Of a stretch of 64,000 nucleotides of DNA, positions 1-9,735 are shown piece after piece. Origin of the DNA: Halichondria panicea (lineage: Eukaryota > Porifera > Demospongiae > Suberitida > Halichondriidae); contig NC_087382.1 of the NCBI RefSeq assembly GCF_963675165.1, forward strand, positions 1,674,001 through 1,738,000, written 5' to 3'. Every line of letters starts with the position of its first letter. Position 1 is the first letter of the stretch. A program made the position numbers and the translations under genes. The notes below the pieces were generated by a model. The model worked only from the letters and a program-made list of their open reading frames with translations. It made no database searches and was not told the origin of the DNA.

Positions 1-274
1 TTCTTGTGTGAGCAGAGATTCTGAGGGCACCATTTTCTGTGGGTCACTTTTTGAGGGTCACTTTCTGCACTATCAGCATTTTTGGGTCCAGTTTTAGTAT
101 GCCCCATCTAAATTTACACCACTGGCTAATTTTGTCATAGATTACGCACCATACATTTTTGCTGACTCAGCAGTAAAATATGACTGGATCTAGGCAGATC
201 TAGCTAGTATGGCTATTATGTACTGATAGGGTTAGGTCCAGTAAACATCATAGACACCAAACACAACTAGCTAT

Positions 275-553
275 CAACAAATTCAGCGACAGAAACCATG
301 CAGAAATATTGTCTCATAAATCAGTCTCCCTCTATAACATAGACTCGTGATTAGGCCGCCCAACTTTTAGAGGGCGGCTAACAGTAGACGCTACTGCTGA
401 GTCAGCAAAAACGAAAAGCAATTTGAATGTCATTAAAAGGTCATAATCAGTGAAAGTTCAAAGTGATATCCGACCTCGAGTCTATGTTATAGAGGGCGAC
501 TGATTTATGAGACAATAATTATTTCTGCACGGTTTCTGTCACTGAATTTGTTG
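275..553. mobile_element. MITE-like element with about 73-bp terminal inverted repeats
   Basis: The first about 73 bases (from CAACAAATTCAG) reappear as their reverse complement at the right end (ending CTGAATTTGTTG). The interior is non-coding and carries GGCCGCCC/GGGCGGCT motifs shared with other small palindromes in the window. The right edge touches the orphan-gene fragment, so the element may have inserted into it. No transposase is present. Confidence 0.7.
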
Positions 554-750
554 AATATTAAAAGTCTGATGCTCCATCCTTCAAATGAACACTGAGAATC
601 CCCATACACTTTGCTAAGAAGAAGTCCTTTCGCTTTAAATTCTCTAAAGACATCCCAATTTTTCTCAGGATTTTGCTGACCAAGAGGATATACGAAATAA
701 CCTGCTATATACGGTCCAAAAAACTCAATTCTAAAACTACATGTAAAAGC
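554..750 (-). pseudogene. Truncated copy of the orphan gene at 40623-41738
   Basis: The minus strand encodes REFKAKGLLLSKVYG, closely matching REFKVKGLLLSKVYG near the C-terminus of the gene at 40623-41738. Nucleotide similarity continues through the stretch that reads LVSKILRK in the longer gene, but here that stretch is read in another frame, so the copy is frameshifted. It is interrupted at its 3' side by the element at 275-553. I read it as a dead gene fragment. Both copies have the same orientation. Confidence 0.6.
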
Positions 751-963
751 AAAATCGCACATTAATATCCTTTAGATAGCTTCGTTCCCATGCCGATGTT
801 TTTCTAAGAAACGGATGGAAAAAATACGGTATGTTGCAGAGCGCATGCGCTCAATCGTGCTGTTGCAAACTTAACTGTCACTATAGCTGTTGTTTCATGG
901 AGAACAACAGTACTGTTCTCGGGGTTTGCCGTGCAACATTGATGGCTTGCTAGTCTAGTTACT

Positions 964-1049
964 AGACTAAAGCCACAGCTAAGCTGCTTCACCAGAGTAG
1001 TGGACTTCTTTTTATCTCTGGTGAAGCAGCTTAGCTGTGGCTTTAGTCT
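964..1049. repeat. Near-perfect hairpin, about 33-bp arms
   Basis: AGACTAAAGCCACAGC and the following bases to CACCAGAG are repeated in reverse complement from CTCTGGTG to GCTTTAGTCT, around a loop of about 18 bases. It could be a tiny foldback element; no RNA-gene signature is recognised. Confidence 0.7.
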
Positions 1050-1384
1050 TCTATTGTGTTGATTAAGAAGGCTTACACACACTAGTCTGAAGCCAGAAGA
1101 GAGGCCTTCGTCTACCTCAAGACAGTCGTATGGTACATGGTCGGGATGTCTCGAGCTTGGAAGGACAGGCTAAAGCAAGGCAACCTATAGATAAATCTAT
1201 GCTATAGTACACTGCCAGCAGCCCTTCTTCGTGACTGGCCTCATTGCAGATCCACCCCTTTTCTTATTGACAGGAAATGCAATAAACCTCTACATTTGTA
1301 TCATTGCATTGCTATGATTGTATATACATGTAAATATATACATGCTCCCTATCCTCTGGCATCAAGCCATCAGATAGTCCATTA

Positions 1385-2330
1385 TCTCTTTCCTTGGCAA
1401 TCTGTTGTAGAAATTACAACAATGGGTAAGGAATCGTTATGATGAATTAGATGAAGTTGTATGTGAGCTCCTCCCTGACAAACAAACTGTAGTCTAGGTA
1501 ACCGCCTTATCAGTCAAGTAGGCTAAAAATCTGTGTCCTTTGATGTAAGCTTTGATGTCTCTTTGTGCATATGTAGTTATAAAAAAAAAAAAAAAAAAAA
1601 AAGAAACCTTTGACTAGCTAGGAAGAGTAGCAGCAGTAGGCAGCAGCAGTAGTAGCAGTGCAAGCAGGACTAGACTAGATTAAAAAGTTGGTGGAAAGAA
1701 TAACTGACCGTTTGGACGTCACCTGGCTGCCAGACTTTCATCTGGACTCTTCCCCCTGAGTAGCTGGCCTTTCTCTAAGCCACAAAACTGAGCAAGAAGC
1801 TGAAGAAGCAGCTAGACAGAGACATGTACCTAGCCTTGAGAATTGGGAGGCGTGGCTCAACTAGTTAGCCCAGCCCAGAGGAATTGTTACCGTGGGTACT
1901 GAACAACCGTAGAAGTAGGGCTACCCCTGGCTTTACTGAATTAACTAGCTGTGTCTGCTGTCTAGTTGGACCAGATTTAGCTAGATAATGGGGTAGAGAA
2001 TAGTTGAGCGGTGCTGTGTGTAGCTTGAACTGTACTGGCTGGCAAGAATCTAGTAAGCACCCTATGCACTGATAACTCGTCAGAATGGAGGGTATGTTCT
2101 AGGGATCTGGACAGCTGTACATCCAAAGGAGCCAGGGAGTGCCAATCATCTTCTCCCAGTCTCTGACACGCTAAACAAAAGGAGCTAGAACTGGGAGTCC
2201 CAGCTAGAATTGCTAGCCGGATCTAGACTAATAGAATGACTTGGAGGCGTGGTGAGGCCGGATCCACACTAATTGATCGACCTAAAGACGCTCCTGTTCC
2301 AGATTTCACGAATGGCAAGGAAAGGGTTAA
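1385..2330. repeat. Dispersed repeat, inverted partner at 39617-40566
   Basis: About 950 bp from CTTTCCTTGGCAATCTG to the GGCAAGGAAAGG end matches the reverse complement of 39617-40566 over most of its length, including an A-rich run (poly-T in the partner). A shorter piece (near 1941-2090) recurs at 20600-20760 inside an intron. It is non-coding. The A-run suggests a retroposed or composite origin, but no family is recognised. Confidence 0.75.
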
Positions 2331-2574
2331 GCTCCTCATCTTATAATGACTGTGGTTCAGTGTCAACAATAATTGTCATAACATTATACAAAGCGAACTA
2401 ATTACCTCTTCTATAATTATACACTCTAATAGAAAGCAAAACATGGCGAGAGGTACTGTGCAGCTTGCATCACTCGTATCTACTTCAATCCCACAAAAAT
2501 ACTGGAGAGGCATGCACAAAAAGTATAGCTATTCCGATACACTTATATTAATTATAATTATAGGATATAAATCA

Positions 2575-3663
2575 CTAACTCTTATCATCGTCCTCGTCGA
2601 AATCAAACACTCGAAACAGGTCAACAACTCCGACTCCAATATCCATCATACAAGATATTACTTTACCTGGCAGACCGAGGTGTCCAACTCCCCATGATAA
2701 TAATTGCATGATTGTTTTGTATGTCGGTGTATCATTTGGAAGTTGAATTGCCATGGGGATTTGTCTTTTTTGAAATCCATCTTGATAGTATGCTGGTGGT
2801 GGTTCGATTGATGGGCTCATTTGCGGCATGGGGTAACTTACTGCTGCTGATTGAGGCTCATAAGCTGGAGAAAGCTGCTCTTGCTGAGCTCGTTTTTCAT
2901 TTTCAGTTTTGAACAAATCAAGACAACCTTGGATAATAGCAGGCTTACCATCTTCTTTTACCTTAACAAAACATGATATCCAGAAATTTGAGAACCAGTG
3001 GGATCCATCGGGGAGATATTGGAGCTCTGGAGTGTAATAGCCAGTTGGTACGAATGGTATTTTCTTCACAATTTGTGTTTTTACTTTTGCCTTGCTTCGC
3101 AAAACTTCTTGTAATTTCTTTGTCATCAACTTGAGCTTGTCCGTCATGGCTTTTTTCTTCTTCTCTGGATCGTTGAGACCAGTCTTTGGTCGAACGTTGT
3201 TTGCAAATGTGAGAACAAAAACAGCATTTTCCCAAAACCTCTCACCGAGAACCTGGGTAAACTCACAAATAGTGTCACAATCTTCTTGTGTAACACGGTT
3301 ATCAGTGAGCTTGGTGCAAAAGAGAACAAGATCTAGGTTATCGCTAACATCCACGATCTGTTGCATATACTCCTTTTCTTGGCCTTTTCCATCGTGAAGA
3401 CCAGGAGAGTCATAAAATATTGCCTTTACACCACCATACATCTCAGTTGGGATTGTTTCCACCTTGAAAGTACCAACTTCTATTGAGCTTTCAGGAGAAA
3501 CTTCATAGCCTACTAGTGCGTTTATTAGTGCAGATTTTCCTACACCAGTTTTTCCGATCACAAGTATTTCTAGGGTTGATTTTCCCATGCTGGTGGCAGC
3601 CTGTTGAGCCTCTTCTGACATGCTGGTAGCCTGTTGAGCCTCTTCTGACATACTGGTAGCCAT
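2575..3663 (-). CDS. AIG1/GIMAP-like P-loop GTPase
   Basis: Single-exon gene for 362 aa, taking the ATG at 3663-3661; the frame is open further upstream but without another ATG. The P-loop GKTGVGKS lies at residues 37-44, the DxxG-type DSPG at 85-88 and the conserved VLTFANN at about 150-156, with a FVPTG motif at 204-208. This layout is that of AIG1/GIMAP/Toc34-related GTPases of the TRAFAC class. The N-terminus repeats a Met-Ser-Glu-Glu-Ala-Gln-Gln unit before the G domain. A Pro/Gln-rich linker (about 255-310) leads to a moderately hydrophobic tail ending in an acidic DEDDDK patch. Family members bind GTP, often oligomerise on membranes, and act in immune-cell survival or pathogen response; the role here is inferred from the family only. 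It starts 171 bp from a divergent paralogue. Confidence 0.85.
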   Translation of the reverse strand: MATSMSEEAQQATSMSEEAQQAATSMGKSTLEILVIGKTGVGKSALINALVGYEVSPESSIEVGTFKVETIPTEMYGGVKAIFYDSPGLHDGKGQEKEYMQQIVDVSDNLDLVLFCTKLTDNRVTQEDCDTICEFTQVLGERFWENAVFVLTFANNVRPKTGLNDPEKKKKAMTDKLKLMTKKLQEVLRSKAKVKTQIVKKIPFVPTGYYTPELQYLPDGSHWFSNFWISCFVKVKEDGKPAIIQGCLDLFKTENEKRAQQEQLSPAYEPQSAAVSYPMPQMSPSIEPPPAYYQDGFQKRQIPMAIQLPNDTPTYKTIMQLLSWGVGHLGLPGKVISCMMDIGVGVVDLFRVFDFDEDDDKS

Positions 3664-3834
3664 AATTGCAGTTCGACAACCAAGATTTTTGTGAACCAAC
3701 TGATCAAAAGCTTACTTTTACGATGTAATATTTTACATGGAATGTTTAGAACGTCCTGTGAAACAGGAAGCTTATTAAGCTTACATATCTTTGAATAGAC
3801 ACGCTTCAAATGCTCAGAAAAGTGTTGCGGAGAA
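3664..3834. promoter_or_regulatory. Bidirectional promoter between two GTPase genes
   Basis: Only 171 bp separate the divergent ATGs of two related GTPase genes, so a shared promoter is likely. No specific element is identified in it. Confidence 0.45.
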
Positions 3835-4998
3835 ATGGCATCTTTAAACAGTTCTACCTTCGCTTTCATGATTGTAGGAAAAACAGGAGTAGGAAAATCA
3901 TCAATCATCAACAGCGTTGCAGGCTCTGAAGTGGCTCCAGAAGGTGATGAGCTTGATACAGGGACATACTGCACTGAAAGCTACGAAATTGAGCACTGTG
4001 GAAGCAAAATTCAATTTTGGGATACTCCCGGATTGTTCGACACAACATCAGATTCTGACATGTACTTAAAACAAATCCAAGAAAAGTATGAACAGTGCGA
4101 TCTGATATTGTTTTGCTCAGATATGACAGACACAAGAGTTACAGCACAGGACAAACGTACAATTCATGCATTCACACAATTTCTTGGGACTGCTTTTTGG
4201 CACCGAGCAATCTTTGTTCTTACATTTGGAAATAATGTAGAGCACCCTCGACATGGGCGAACACCAGAATACTTCAAAGAGAAGCTAGAGGCTCTGAAGT
4301 CTAAGTATCGTGAAGTACTTATAGAAGCTGAGATTCCTTCGAGCATAGTCACAATGGTTCCTTTTATTCCAGCAGGATATCATCCTTGGTCACCTGACAA
4401 AGAAATGTACATTCTTCAAGATGGGAAAAACTGGATATCTACCTTCTTCATGGCATGTTTTGCTCGAGTGAAAAAATCCCAACAAAATCCTGTATTCCAA
4501 GCTCTTCCTAAGAGACAAGTACAATCGGCAAAGCCTGTTGCAAGAAAACCAACGCGTGATCAGTGCACATTCAATGCTAGCCACAGAAAACATACAAAGC
4601 AAGATTGGTTTGAGTGCAAGACTTGCTGGGGGGGTGTAAATTCTCAATTTGGTTGCTGCTGGCCCTGTGCACTCGACTGTCATAGGGGTCACCAGATAGT
4701 AGCACATCACAAGGTAGATGAAGGCAGAGGTGTTTTCTTTTGTGACTGTGGTCTTAACAATCACCAGCCTGCTGTCTGTACTTTTTATAGTACGAAACAA
4801 GAATTTCGATTGCAGCCATATTATAAATGTTTGTCATGCTTCAAAGACCCACGAGCAGGTGTGTGTTTTCAGTGTATGATTAACTGTCACCTTGGACACA
4901 ATACTAAATATGATGGGGTAAAGAACGCATTTTGTGATTGTGGCCTCCAGTATTGTGCTGTGAGATGTAAAATTCCTGAACCACGATCATATAAGTAG
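3835..4998 (+). CDS. AIG1-like GTPase fused to two UBR-box zinc fingers
   Basis: Single-exon gene, 387 aa, stop TAG at 4996-4998. Residues 1-215 form an AIG1-like GTPase: P-loop GKTGVGKS (15-22), DTPG (63-66), VLTFGNN (128-134), FIPAG (177-181). Residues 244-378 are Cys/His-rich and contain two consecutive modules resembling the UBR box (as in UBR7/FBXO11). Module 1 has FECKTC (259-264), CCWPC (274-278), CHRGH (282-286) and FFCDCG (301-306). Module 2 has YKCLSC (330-335), CFQC (344-347), CHLGH (351-355) and FCDCG (366-370). UBR boxes bind zinc and, in N-recognin ligases, N-degrons; no RING, HECT or F-box is present. A GTPase-UBR fusion is an architecture I do not know. A reasonable inference is a GTP-controlled adaptor that senses protein N-termini or recruits substrates. 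It is divergent from a paralogous GTPase lacking the UBR part. Confidence 0.88.
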   Translation: MASLNSSTFAFMIVGKTGVGKSSIINSVAGSEVAPEGDELDTGTYCTESYEIEHCGSKIQFWDTPGLFDTTSDSDMYLKQIQEKYEQCDLILFCSDMTDTRVTAQDKRTIHAFTQFLGTAFWHRAIFVLTFGNNVEHPRHGRTPEYFKEKLEALKSKYREVLIEAEIPSSIVTMVPFIPAGYHPWSPDKEMYILQDGKNWISTFFMACFARVKKSQQNPVFQALPKRQVQSAKPVARKPTRDQCTFNASHRKHTKQDWFECKTCWGGVNSQFGCCWPCALDCHRGHQIVAHHKVDEGRGVFFCDCGLNNHQPAVCTFYSTKQEFRLQPYYKCLSCFKDPRAGVCFQCMINCHLGHNTKYDGVKNAFCDCGLQYCAVRCKIPEPRSYK

Positions 4999-5773
4999 AT
5001 TTTACACTGCAATAACTATGCAAACAAATATTGTTCAATAGATGTGTGCATGCATGTATATACATACTATTGTGACTATAAGTATTATGCAATTTGTTTT
5101 TATTGTGGACCTTTTCATGTACTTTTTAGAATAATCATTATACGCATGCATGGTAAAAGCTTCATATAATTATACAATATAGAAGTTGCTGCGAAGCATA
5201 AACAAGCCAAACAAAGGTTCTTGCATGGACACAGAGTTATAGCACCACACAATAGTGACATGCAAAACACGAAGCATGTTGTTGATCTTGTACAAAGAGA
5301 GAGATGCCTGCATGCATGCGCATGACGCTTGTTTAGTAAATTAACAAAATGTATAAGGTCACAAATTGGTCATTGGTTTTTTGAGCAATTTCATTGGTCA
5401 CTATTGTATTGATTCCATGGCCCTTGCCAACAGTACATTTTTAGCGGGCAGTATATAACATCCCATGAATTGCCAATGCATAGTATAAGGAAAATCCCAT
5501 GTACAAATTCCATACTCTATATGACTATATTATATACAGAGTCAGCCAGCACCCAGCGGGGATCTATCCAATGAGTTATATATATAGGGTTATAGGGTTA
5601 TGCATATATAATTATACTGATAATTAATACCCATGCAGCATGCTGACAGTGTTGAATTTCCTTAATTCGGATTCCTTATACAAATTAAGCTCAGAGGGGG
5701 GAGGGCAAAGGCAGACTACATGTAGCTATTGAGAATAATATAAGGGCAAGCCAGATATTTGTGTACAATAGTA

Positions 5774-6093
5774 AGAGTATTATGATAGAGAAGAGAGTAT
5801 CGAACGTAGGCATACTGTACATCAGATGTATGCGGAGAGTATATATAACGTGACTTCCTGCCATGTATCTGTCATGGGCTTGCACACTGACCAATCTATA
5901 AATATGGGTGATGTAATCTACTTTTTTGATAGATTACATCACCCACGCTTGGATTGGTCAGCGCAAACTCCAAGCCCATGACAGATACAGGAAGTCATAT
6001 TATACTCTCCGCATCCTGATGTACATGCAGTATGCCTATATACATTGATACTCTCTTCTCTATCATAATAATATTATACTTTAAACAATAGTG
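5774..6093. mobile_element. Foldback element, arms about 150 bp
   Basis: The left arm (through GATTGGTC-containing sequence to a ATCTAC/TTTTTTG centre at about 5930) is mirrored by the right arm, including TAGATTACATCACCCA, CCCATGACAGATACAGGAAG and ATACTCTCTTCTCTATCATA. The arms differ by scattered indels, indicating some age. There is no coding capacity. Confidence 0.75.
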
Positions 6094-6312
6094 AATAGAA
6101 GGTGAACATCTATGGGCAGGCCATGAATTACATTTGTGGGCTCCTGCTTGGAAACTTCCCTGGGAAAGCACCTTTTCGTGTCTTGAAACTTCCCTGGGAA
6201 AGCACCTTTTTATGTCCTCATCTGCTTAATAAGGCCATGCACAGAGGAGGTGCGAAGCACTTAACCCCTTTGCTAATCAGGTCTCTAATTGCTGTTGTGT
6301 TAATTGTATGCC

Positions 6313-6372
6313 AGTCTCATGAATTAGCCGCCCTTCCTACATGAATCTTGAGAAGGGCGGCTGATTCAAGAG
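6313..6372. repeat. Small palindrome, GTCTCATGAATTAGCCGCC family
   Basis: A short inverted repeat (AGCCGCCCTT / AAGGGCGGCT) with flanking TCATGAAT-type ends. Two further members lie at 7758-7822 and 9563-9628. All share terminal TCTCATGAATCAGCCGCC-like sequence, so they form a family of about 60-bp mini-elements. Confidence 0.65.
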
Positions 6373-7227
6373 CCTAACCATGAGTACACAGGATCTAGGA
6401 GTGAACTGCTATAAAGATCTCTCTCACTTGCACTGAGGAGATATCAAGCATTCAAGAGCTTCTACAACTGAGATGTGGAATGCTTCTCTTCAGAGATATG
6501 GTGGGCACATTTACACTTCACACCGTCAAGTAAAATTGGAGGAAAGTTCTCCTAAACGAATGGATCCCTCGTTGCCATCAATTATTACTATTTTATCAAA
6601 TGCCTTCATTTGATGTATGTGCGAATATATACTACAATGTGCCAGTCGATCATCCTCCCTCACAAGTTACTGCAATATAACTGACCACAACTATTTATAA
6701 ATTGGACATTGATAATCATGAGCATTATATTCATGGCTAACAGCTATTAATACGTGTATAATTATGATGCATGTTATTGCTGCACTTGGTTGAATTTCAA
6801 TATAGAAATGTACAACAAAAAATGACATGAGCAGTGAACAATGCTATTAGAACATGATTGTTTACAGTCGTGTGAGTGTTATACAATTAAATTAATGCAG
6901 TCATTGGAAATTGATCAATGCAAAATTAGGTTAGGCTACTTTATTTGATGGCCATACACCTTTCGTTGTTATGTTAGCAAAAAACCCTGGGCCCATACGG
7001 TATATACCAGTCACTGACATATATTTGACCCACTTGAATGTTACAACAGTAATGTCATTCCTTATGAGGACATCATACACAGCATCCCACATGCATGCTT
7101 CCTTCACTATGTATCCAAAGGAACTGTCTACAACGCAATTGCATTTGGAGTCACAGGATTGTCAGGTTCAACATGTACTTCTATATATAGGTACAGGGAC
7201 ACCTTCGTCAATAAGTACACTTGCTTT

Positions 7228-7581
7228 TCAGAGTACTTCTGGATATAGTTTTTCCTTAATACATCCGATCACCTTGAAAGGTATGGTGTGTGACTGTTTC
7301 AGACTCTGCGTCTGAATAGTCCGGGGTTCCGTTGGCCGAAAACAAACAGCAATTCCCCTCACTATTATTACCGTCTTGTCTTGTGGATGTAGCACCTGCC
7401 ACTTCCAAATAACAAACACCTTGCCGTCTTTAATTCTCAATCCATCGACATTGACCACATTGGCAAACTCAGGTGTGAATACTAATGAGGAAGAATGCTC
7501 GAGCTCATCAAAATCTTCATTTCTTGTCGTATCTTGAACTGGTTTGGCAACAACAAAATCATTTCGGAGTTGAATGAGCAT
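7228..7581 (-). other. Unrecognised open frame (117 codons)
   Basis: An open frame from an ATG at 7581 encodes a hydrophobic/basic protein with no motif I recognise. Codon usage looks less random than nearby shadows, but there is no homologue in the window and no splice-supported extension. It could be an exon of a gene, a relic, or chance. Confidence 0.2.
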
Positions 7582-7757
7582 CACATGCACATTAACTGTG
7601 TGAACGAGAATGGATTATTAAAACGTAAAACAGAGAATAAAACTAACTTGTGCGTTTAGCCTAGCTGCTTTGCGACCACTTTCAGTCAAGTATTGAGCTG
7701 CTCCCTCCCACAGTCGAACACAGGGCGGATGAGATGATGTCTTTCAGCTTGTTGGTT

Positions 7758-7822
7758 AGTCTCACAAATCAGCCGCCCTTCCTAGGTCTCTCACTTAGGA
7801 AGGGCGGCTAATTCATGAGACT
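7758..7822. repeat. Small palindrome, GTCTCATGAATCAGCCGCC family
   Basis: Second member of the mini-palindrome family: the arms CAGCCGCCCTTCCTA and TAGGAAGGGCGGCT flank a short loop. Confidence 0.65.
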
Positions 7823-7953
7823 GGCATGCAACGGCAATAGTCCTATTGAGCTAGCTGGTCTTGAAGATACCTACTATATACACAGTAAGTGCAGTATAGT
7901 GCAGTAGTAGTAAATCTAAGAGGTAAACTAATGCTCAAAGATGGTGGAACATT

Positions 7954-8271
7954 AGTTGGGCGGAGCCCGACCGTCCCTGACGGGGAGGTCGGGTTGCAAG
8001 CCTATCTGGGATTTGTTCTGCGCATTATGTAGTACTGCTATGAATATTATTATTCTCAAGTGGGTGTTAACCGACTTGATGACGTGTAAACCACAAGGAT
8101 GGCACAGCAATACTGCATGCGGTTTTGCAACTAGATGCAAGCGGAAGTGTAACCAAGCCACGTGAAAAATGCTGCAATCTGATAAGGCGCCACTATAGTG
8201 GCGCTAGAACAAATCCCAGATAGGCTTGCAACCCGACCTCCCGTCAGGGACGGTCGGGCTCCGCCCAACTA
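7954..8271. mobile_element. MITE with about 63-bp near-perfect terminal inverted repeats
   Basis: The left end TTGGGCGGAGCCCGACCGTC, continuing about 63 bp to GGATTTGTTCT, is repeated almost exactly in reverse complement at the right end. The flanks TTAG / CTAG suggest a short (2-4 bp) target duplication. It has no transposase. The high arm identity implies recent movement relative to its neighbours. Confidence 0.85.
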
Positions 8272-8301
8272 GATCTATCCTCTACACAATTCTGCAGATG
8301 C

Positions 8302-8975
8302 CAGGGGCGGATCCAGAGGTAGTTCGTTGGGTTCGTACGAACTACCCTTCCAGCTAGTATATATTAGCTAGCTAGCTAACTAACTGTACTGTCGTGACAA
8401 AGTCGTACAAAGCTCTCTGCTTAATAAAAGGGTGGGGCTGGTTCTCTTTGCATAATAAAAGGGTGGGGCTGGTTCTCTCTACATAACAAGAGGGTGGGGC
8501 TGGCTACTGCAGCCACATTGATTTGCACCGTGGTCAAGCGATAATATTATTATATCTAGCCATGAATCCTTGACTCCTGGTGTAAGAAGAGGAAAGTTTC
8601 AGGTAAGGGAGAGTGCATGACACTGCATATTGAATGACACTGCATACTTACAGTTACATGTATAATTGCCCTCATTAATATATTGATGGTCAAGTTCTAC
8701 AAGTCTATATATATAGCCAAGTCTCCTCTTCACCAGCCACCACCGTCTGTCTTTCCACTGGGGACCACTACTATCTCTCCTCCAGTCACAACCATCTCTC
8801 CTGTGTTTATAAATCATGAGGGAGAACATGAGGGTTAATTAGTGGGCGTGGTACTTTAAAAGGGGCGTGGTCAAAAATTTCGGCGCTGCGCGCCGAGTGA
8901 AATTCTTACCCGCGCTTTGCGCGAACAAGAAGTACTATAAGAACCCCCCTTCCTTAAATCCTGGATCCGCCCCTG
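8302..8975. mobile_element. hAT-like non-autonomous element (CAGGGGCGGATCCAG ends)
   Basis: Both ends carry the 15-bp terminal inverted repeat CAGGGGCGGATCCAG, a type familiar from hAT transposons. AGATGC is duplicated at both flanks, with 7 of 8 bases matching if the edge is shifted by one. Inside is a tandem array of three about 32-bp units containing GGGTGGGGCTGG (8412-8505). There is no transposase ORF. Confidence 0.75.
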
Positions 8976-8989
8976 AGATGCCTACTATG

Positions 8990-9219
8990 TACCGTATAGC
9001 GCGAAATTTTCGAGGGGCTTAATTTTCGTGGATTTCGTGGGTTAGCAATCCTACACGAAAATTAAGTCCACGAAAATCGTTCTTTACCTGCTATAACGTG
9101 CAAGATTTAAAGGCGTGGCTTCCGGTAAGCAGTCATTCCGCGAACATTGTGCAACAAAATGGCTTTTAGAGGCCAATCCACAAAATATAAGTGCCTCGAA
9201 AATTTCGCGCTATACGGTA
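8990..9219. mobile_element. TACCGTATAGCGCGAAA-family MITE
   Basis: The ends TACCGTATAGCGCGAAATTT and its reverse complement enclose palindromic AT-rich sequence with a conserved AAAGGCGTGGCTTCCGGTAA core. Other members: 19823-20060 and 43281-43939. Related GCGGG-type members: 14229-14413, 26514-26702, 29456-29669, 55711-55909, 63261-63572. Confidence 0.85.
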
Positions 9220-9562
9220 TATAAGATGTTCCATCATCCTTGAGCATTAGACTACCTCTTAGATCTACTACTACTGCACTTACTGTGTGTATAGTAGGTA
9301 TCTTCAAGACCAGCTAGCTCACTGACAGTTGACAAACACTCTCTGGGACAAAAACCATTGTGTAGCTCTTACTTCAATATTTCACAAACTTCCTATTCAT
9401 ACATTTAAAACTTTCATGGATTATGAAATGAGAGATACAAAGAGAGAAAAGGCTAAATAAACTATCTGTCAATTCAGTTTCTTGATGTGGCCTTTCCCTG
9501 CAGAGATAGAACAGTTTGAACATGAGTCAAAATAATTGAAATATTGCTAAACACGGGCAAAC

Positions 9563-9628
9563 CTAGTCTCATGAATCAGCCGCCGTTCTTTTGGTTCCAA
9601 AAGAACGGCGGCTGATTCATGAGACTAG
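9563..9628. repeat. Perfect mini-palindrome, GTCTCATGAATCAGCCGCC family
   Basis: The arms CTAGTCTCATGAATCAGCCG and onward to GTTCTTTTGG are perfectly mirrored. It is the best-preserved member of the family, about 110 bp upstream of the ankyrin gene copy A start. Confidence 0.7.
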
Positions 9629-9674
9629 GGCAAACCCACTGCCAATCCTATGTAAAACCTACTGGTTTTACTAA

Positions 9675-9735
9675 TCAAGCATGAATGTCAGTAAGGAGGG
9701 GTCCAAACAAAGGGGTGTGGCTACTATCCAAGAAA
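9675..9735 (+). promoter_or_regulatory. Conserved 5' leader of ankyrin-ZU5-death copy A
   Basis: The 60 bp before the ATG (with GGAGGGGTCCAAACAAAGGG and GTGTGGCTACTATCCAAG) is nearly identical upstream of copy B (18572-18632). A detached remnant occurs at about 39434-39468, without ankyrin exons. It is probably leader or core-promoter sequence carried in the duplication. Confidence 0.4.

Larger units (their letters stand above)
1..2574. other. Gene-poor region with dispersed repeats
   Basis: No intact gene is visible. The stretch holds a terminal-inverted-repeat element (275-553), a fragment of an orphan gene (about 554-750, minus), a perfect hairpin (964-1049), a poly-A run near 1580 and a roughly 0.95 kb dispersed repeat (1385-2330). 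Positions 1-270 and 1090-1380 show nothing I can assign. Confidence 0.6.
4999..7227. other. Intergenic stretch without recognised genes
   Basis: AT-rich and non-coding. It contains a foldback element (5774-6093), a 33-bp direct duplication near 6148-6213 and a small palindrome (6313-6372). Nothing else is assignable. Confidence 0.5.
7848..9320. mobile_element. Outer element with about 100-bp inverted termini hosting three nested insertions
   Basis: GAGCTAGCTGGTCTTGAAGA at the left end is mirrored at the right end (ending CAGCTAGCTC). The match covers about 100 bp and includes AGTAGTAGTAAATCTAAGAG and the GATGGTGGAACAT boundary. Three other elements (7954-8271, 8302-8975, 8990-9219) lie inside it. 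The original outer element would therefore have been only about 250 bp. Confidence 0.7.

Noticed and set aside
804..1082. 92-codon minus frame
   Set aside because: It reads through a near-perfect hairpin; no motif and no splice support.
7952..8165. Overlapping 69-codon frames on both strands
   Set aside because: They lie inside the 63-bp-TIR MITE and arise from its inverted symmetry.
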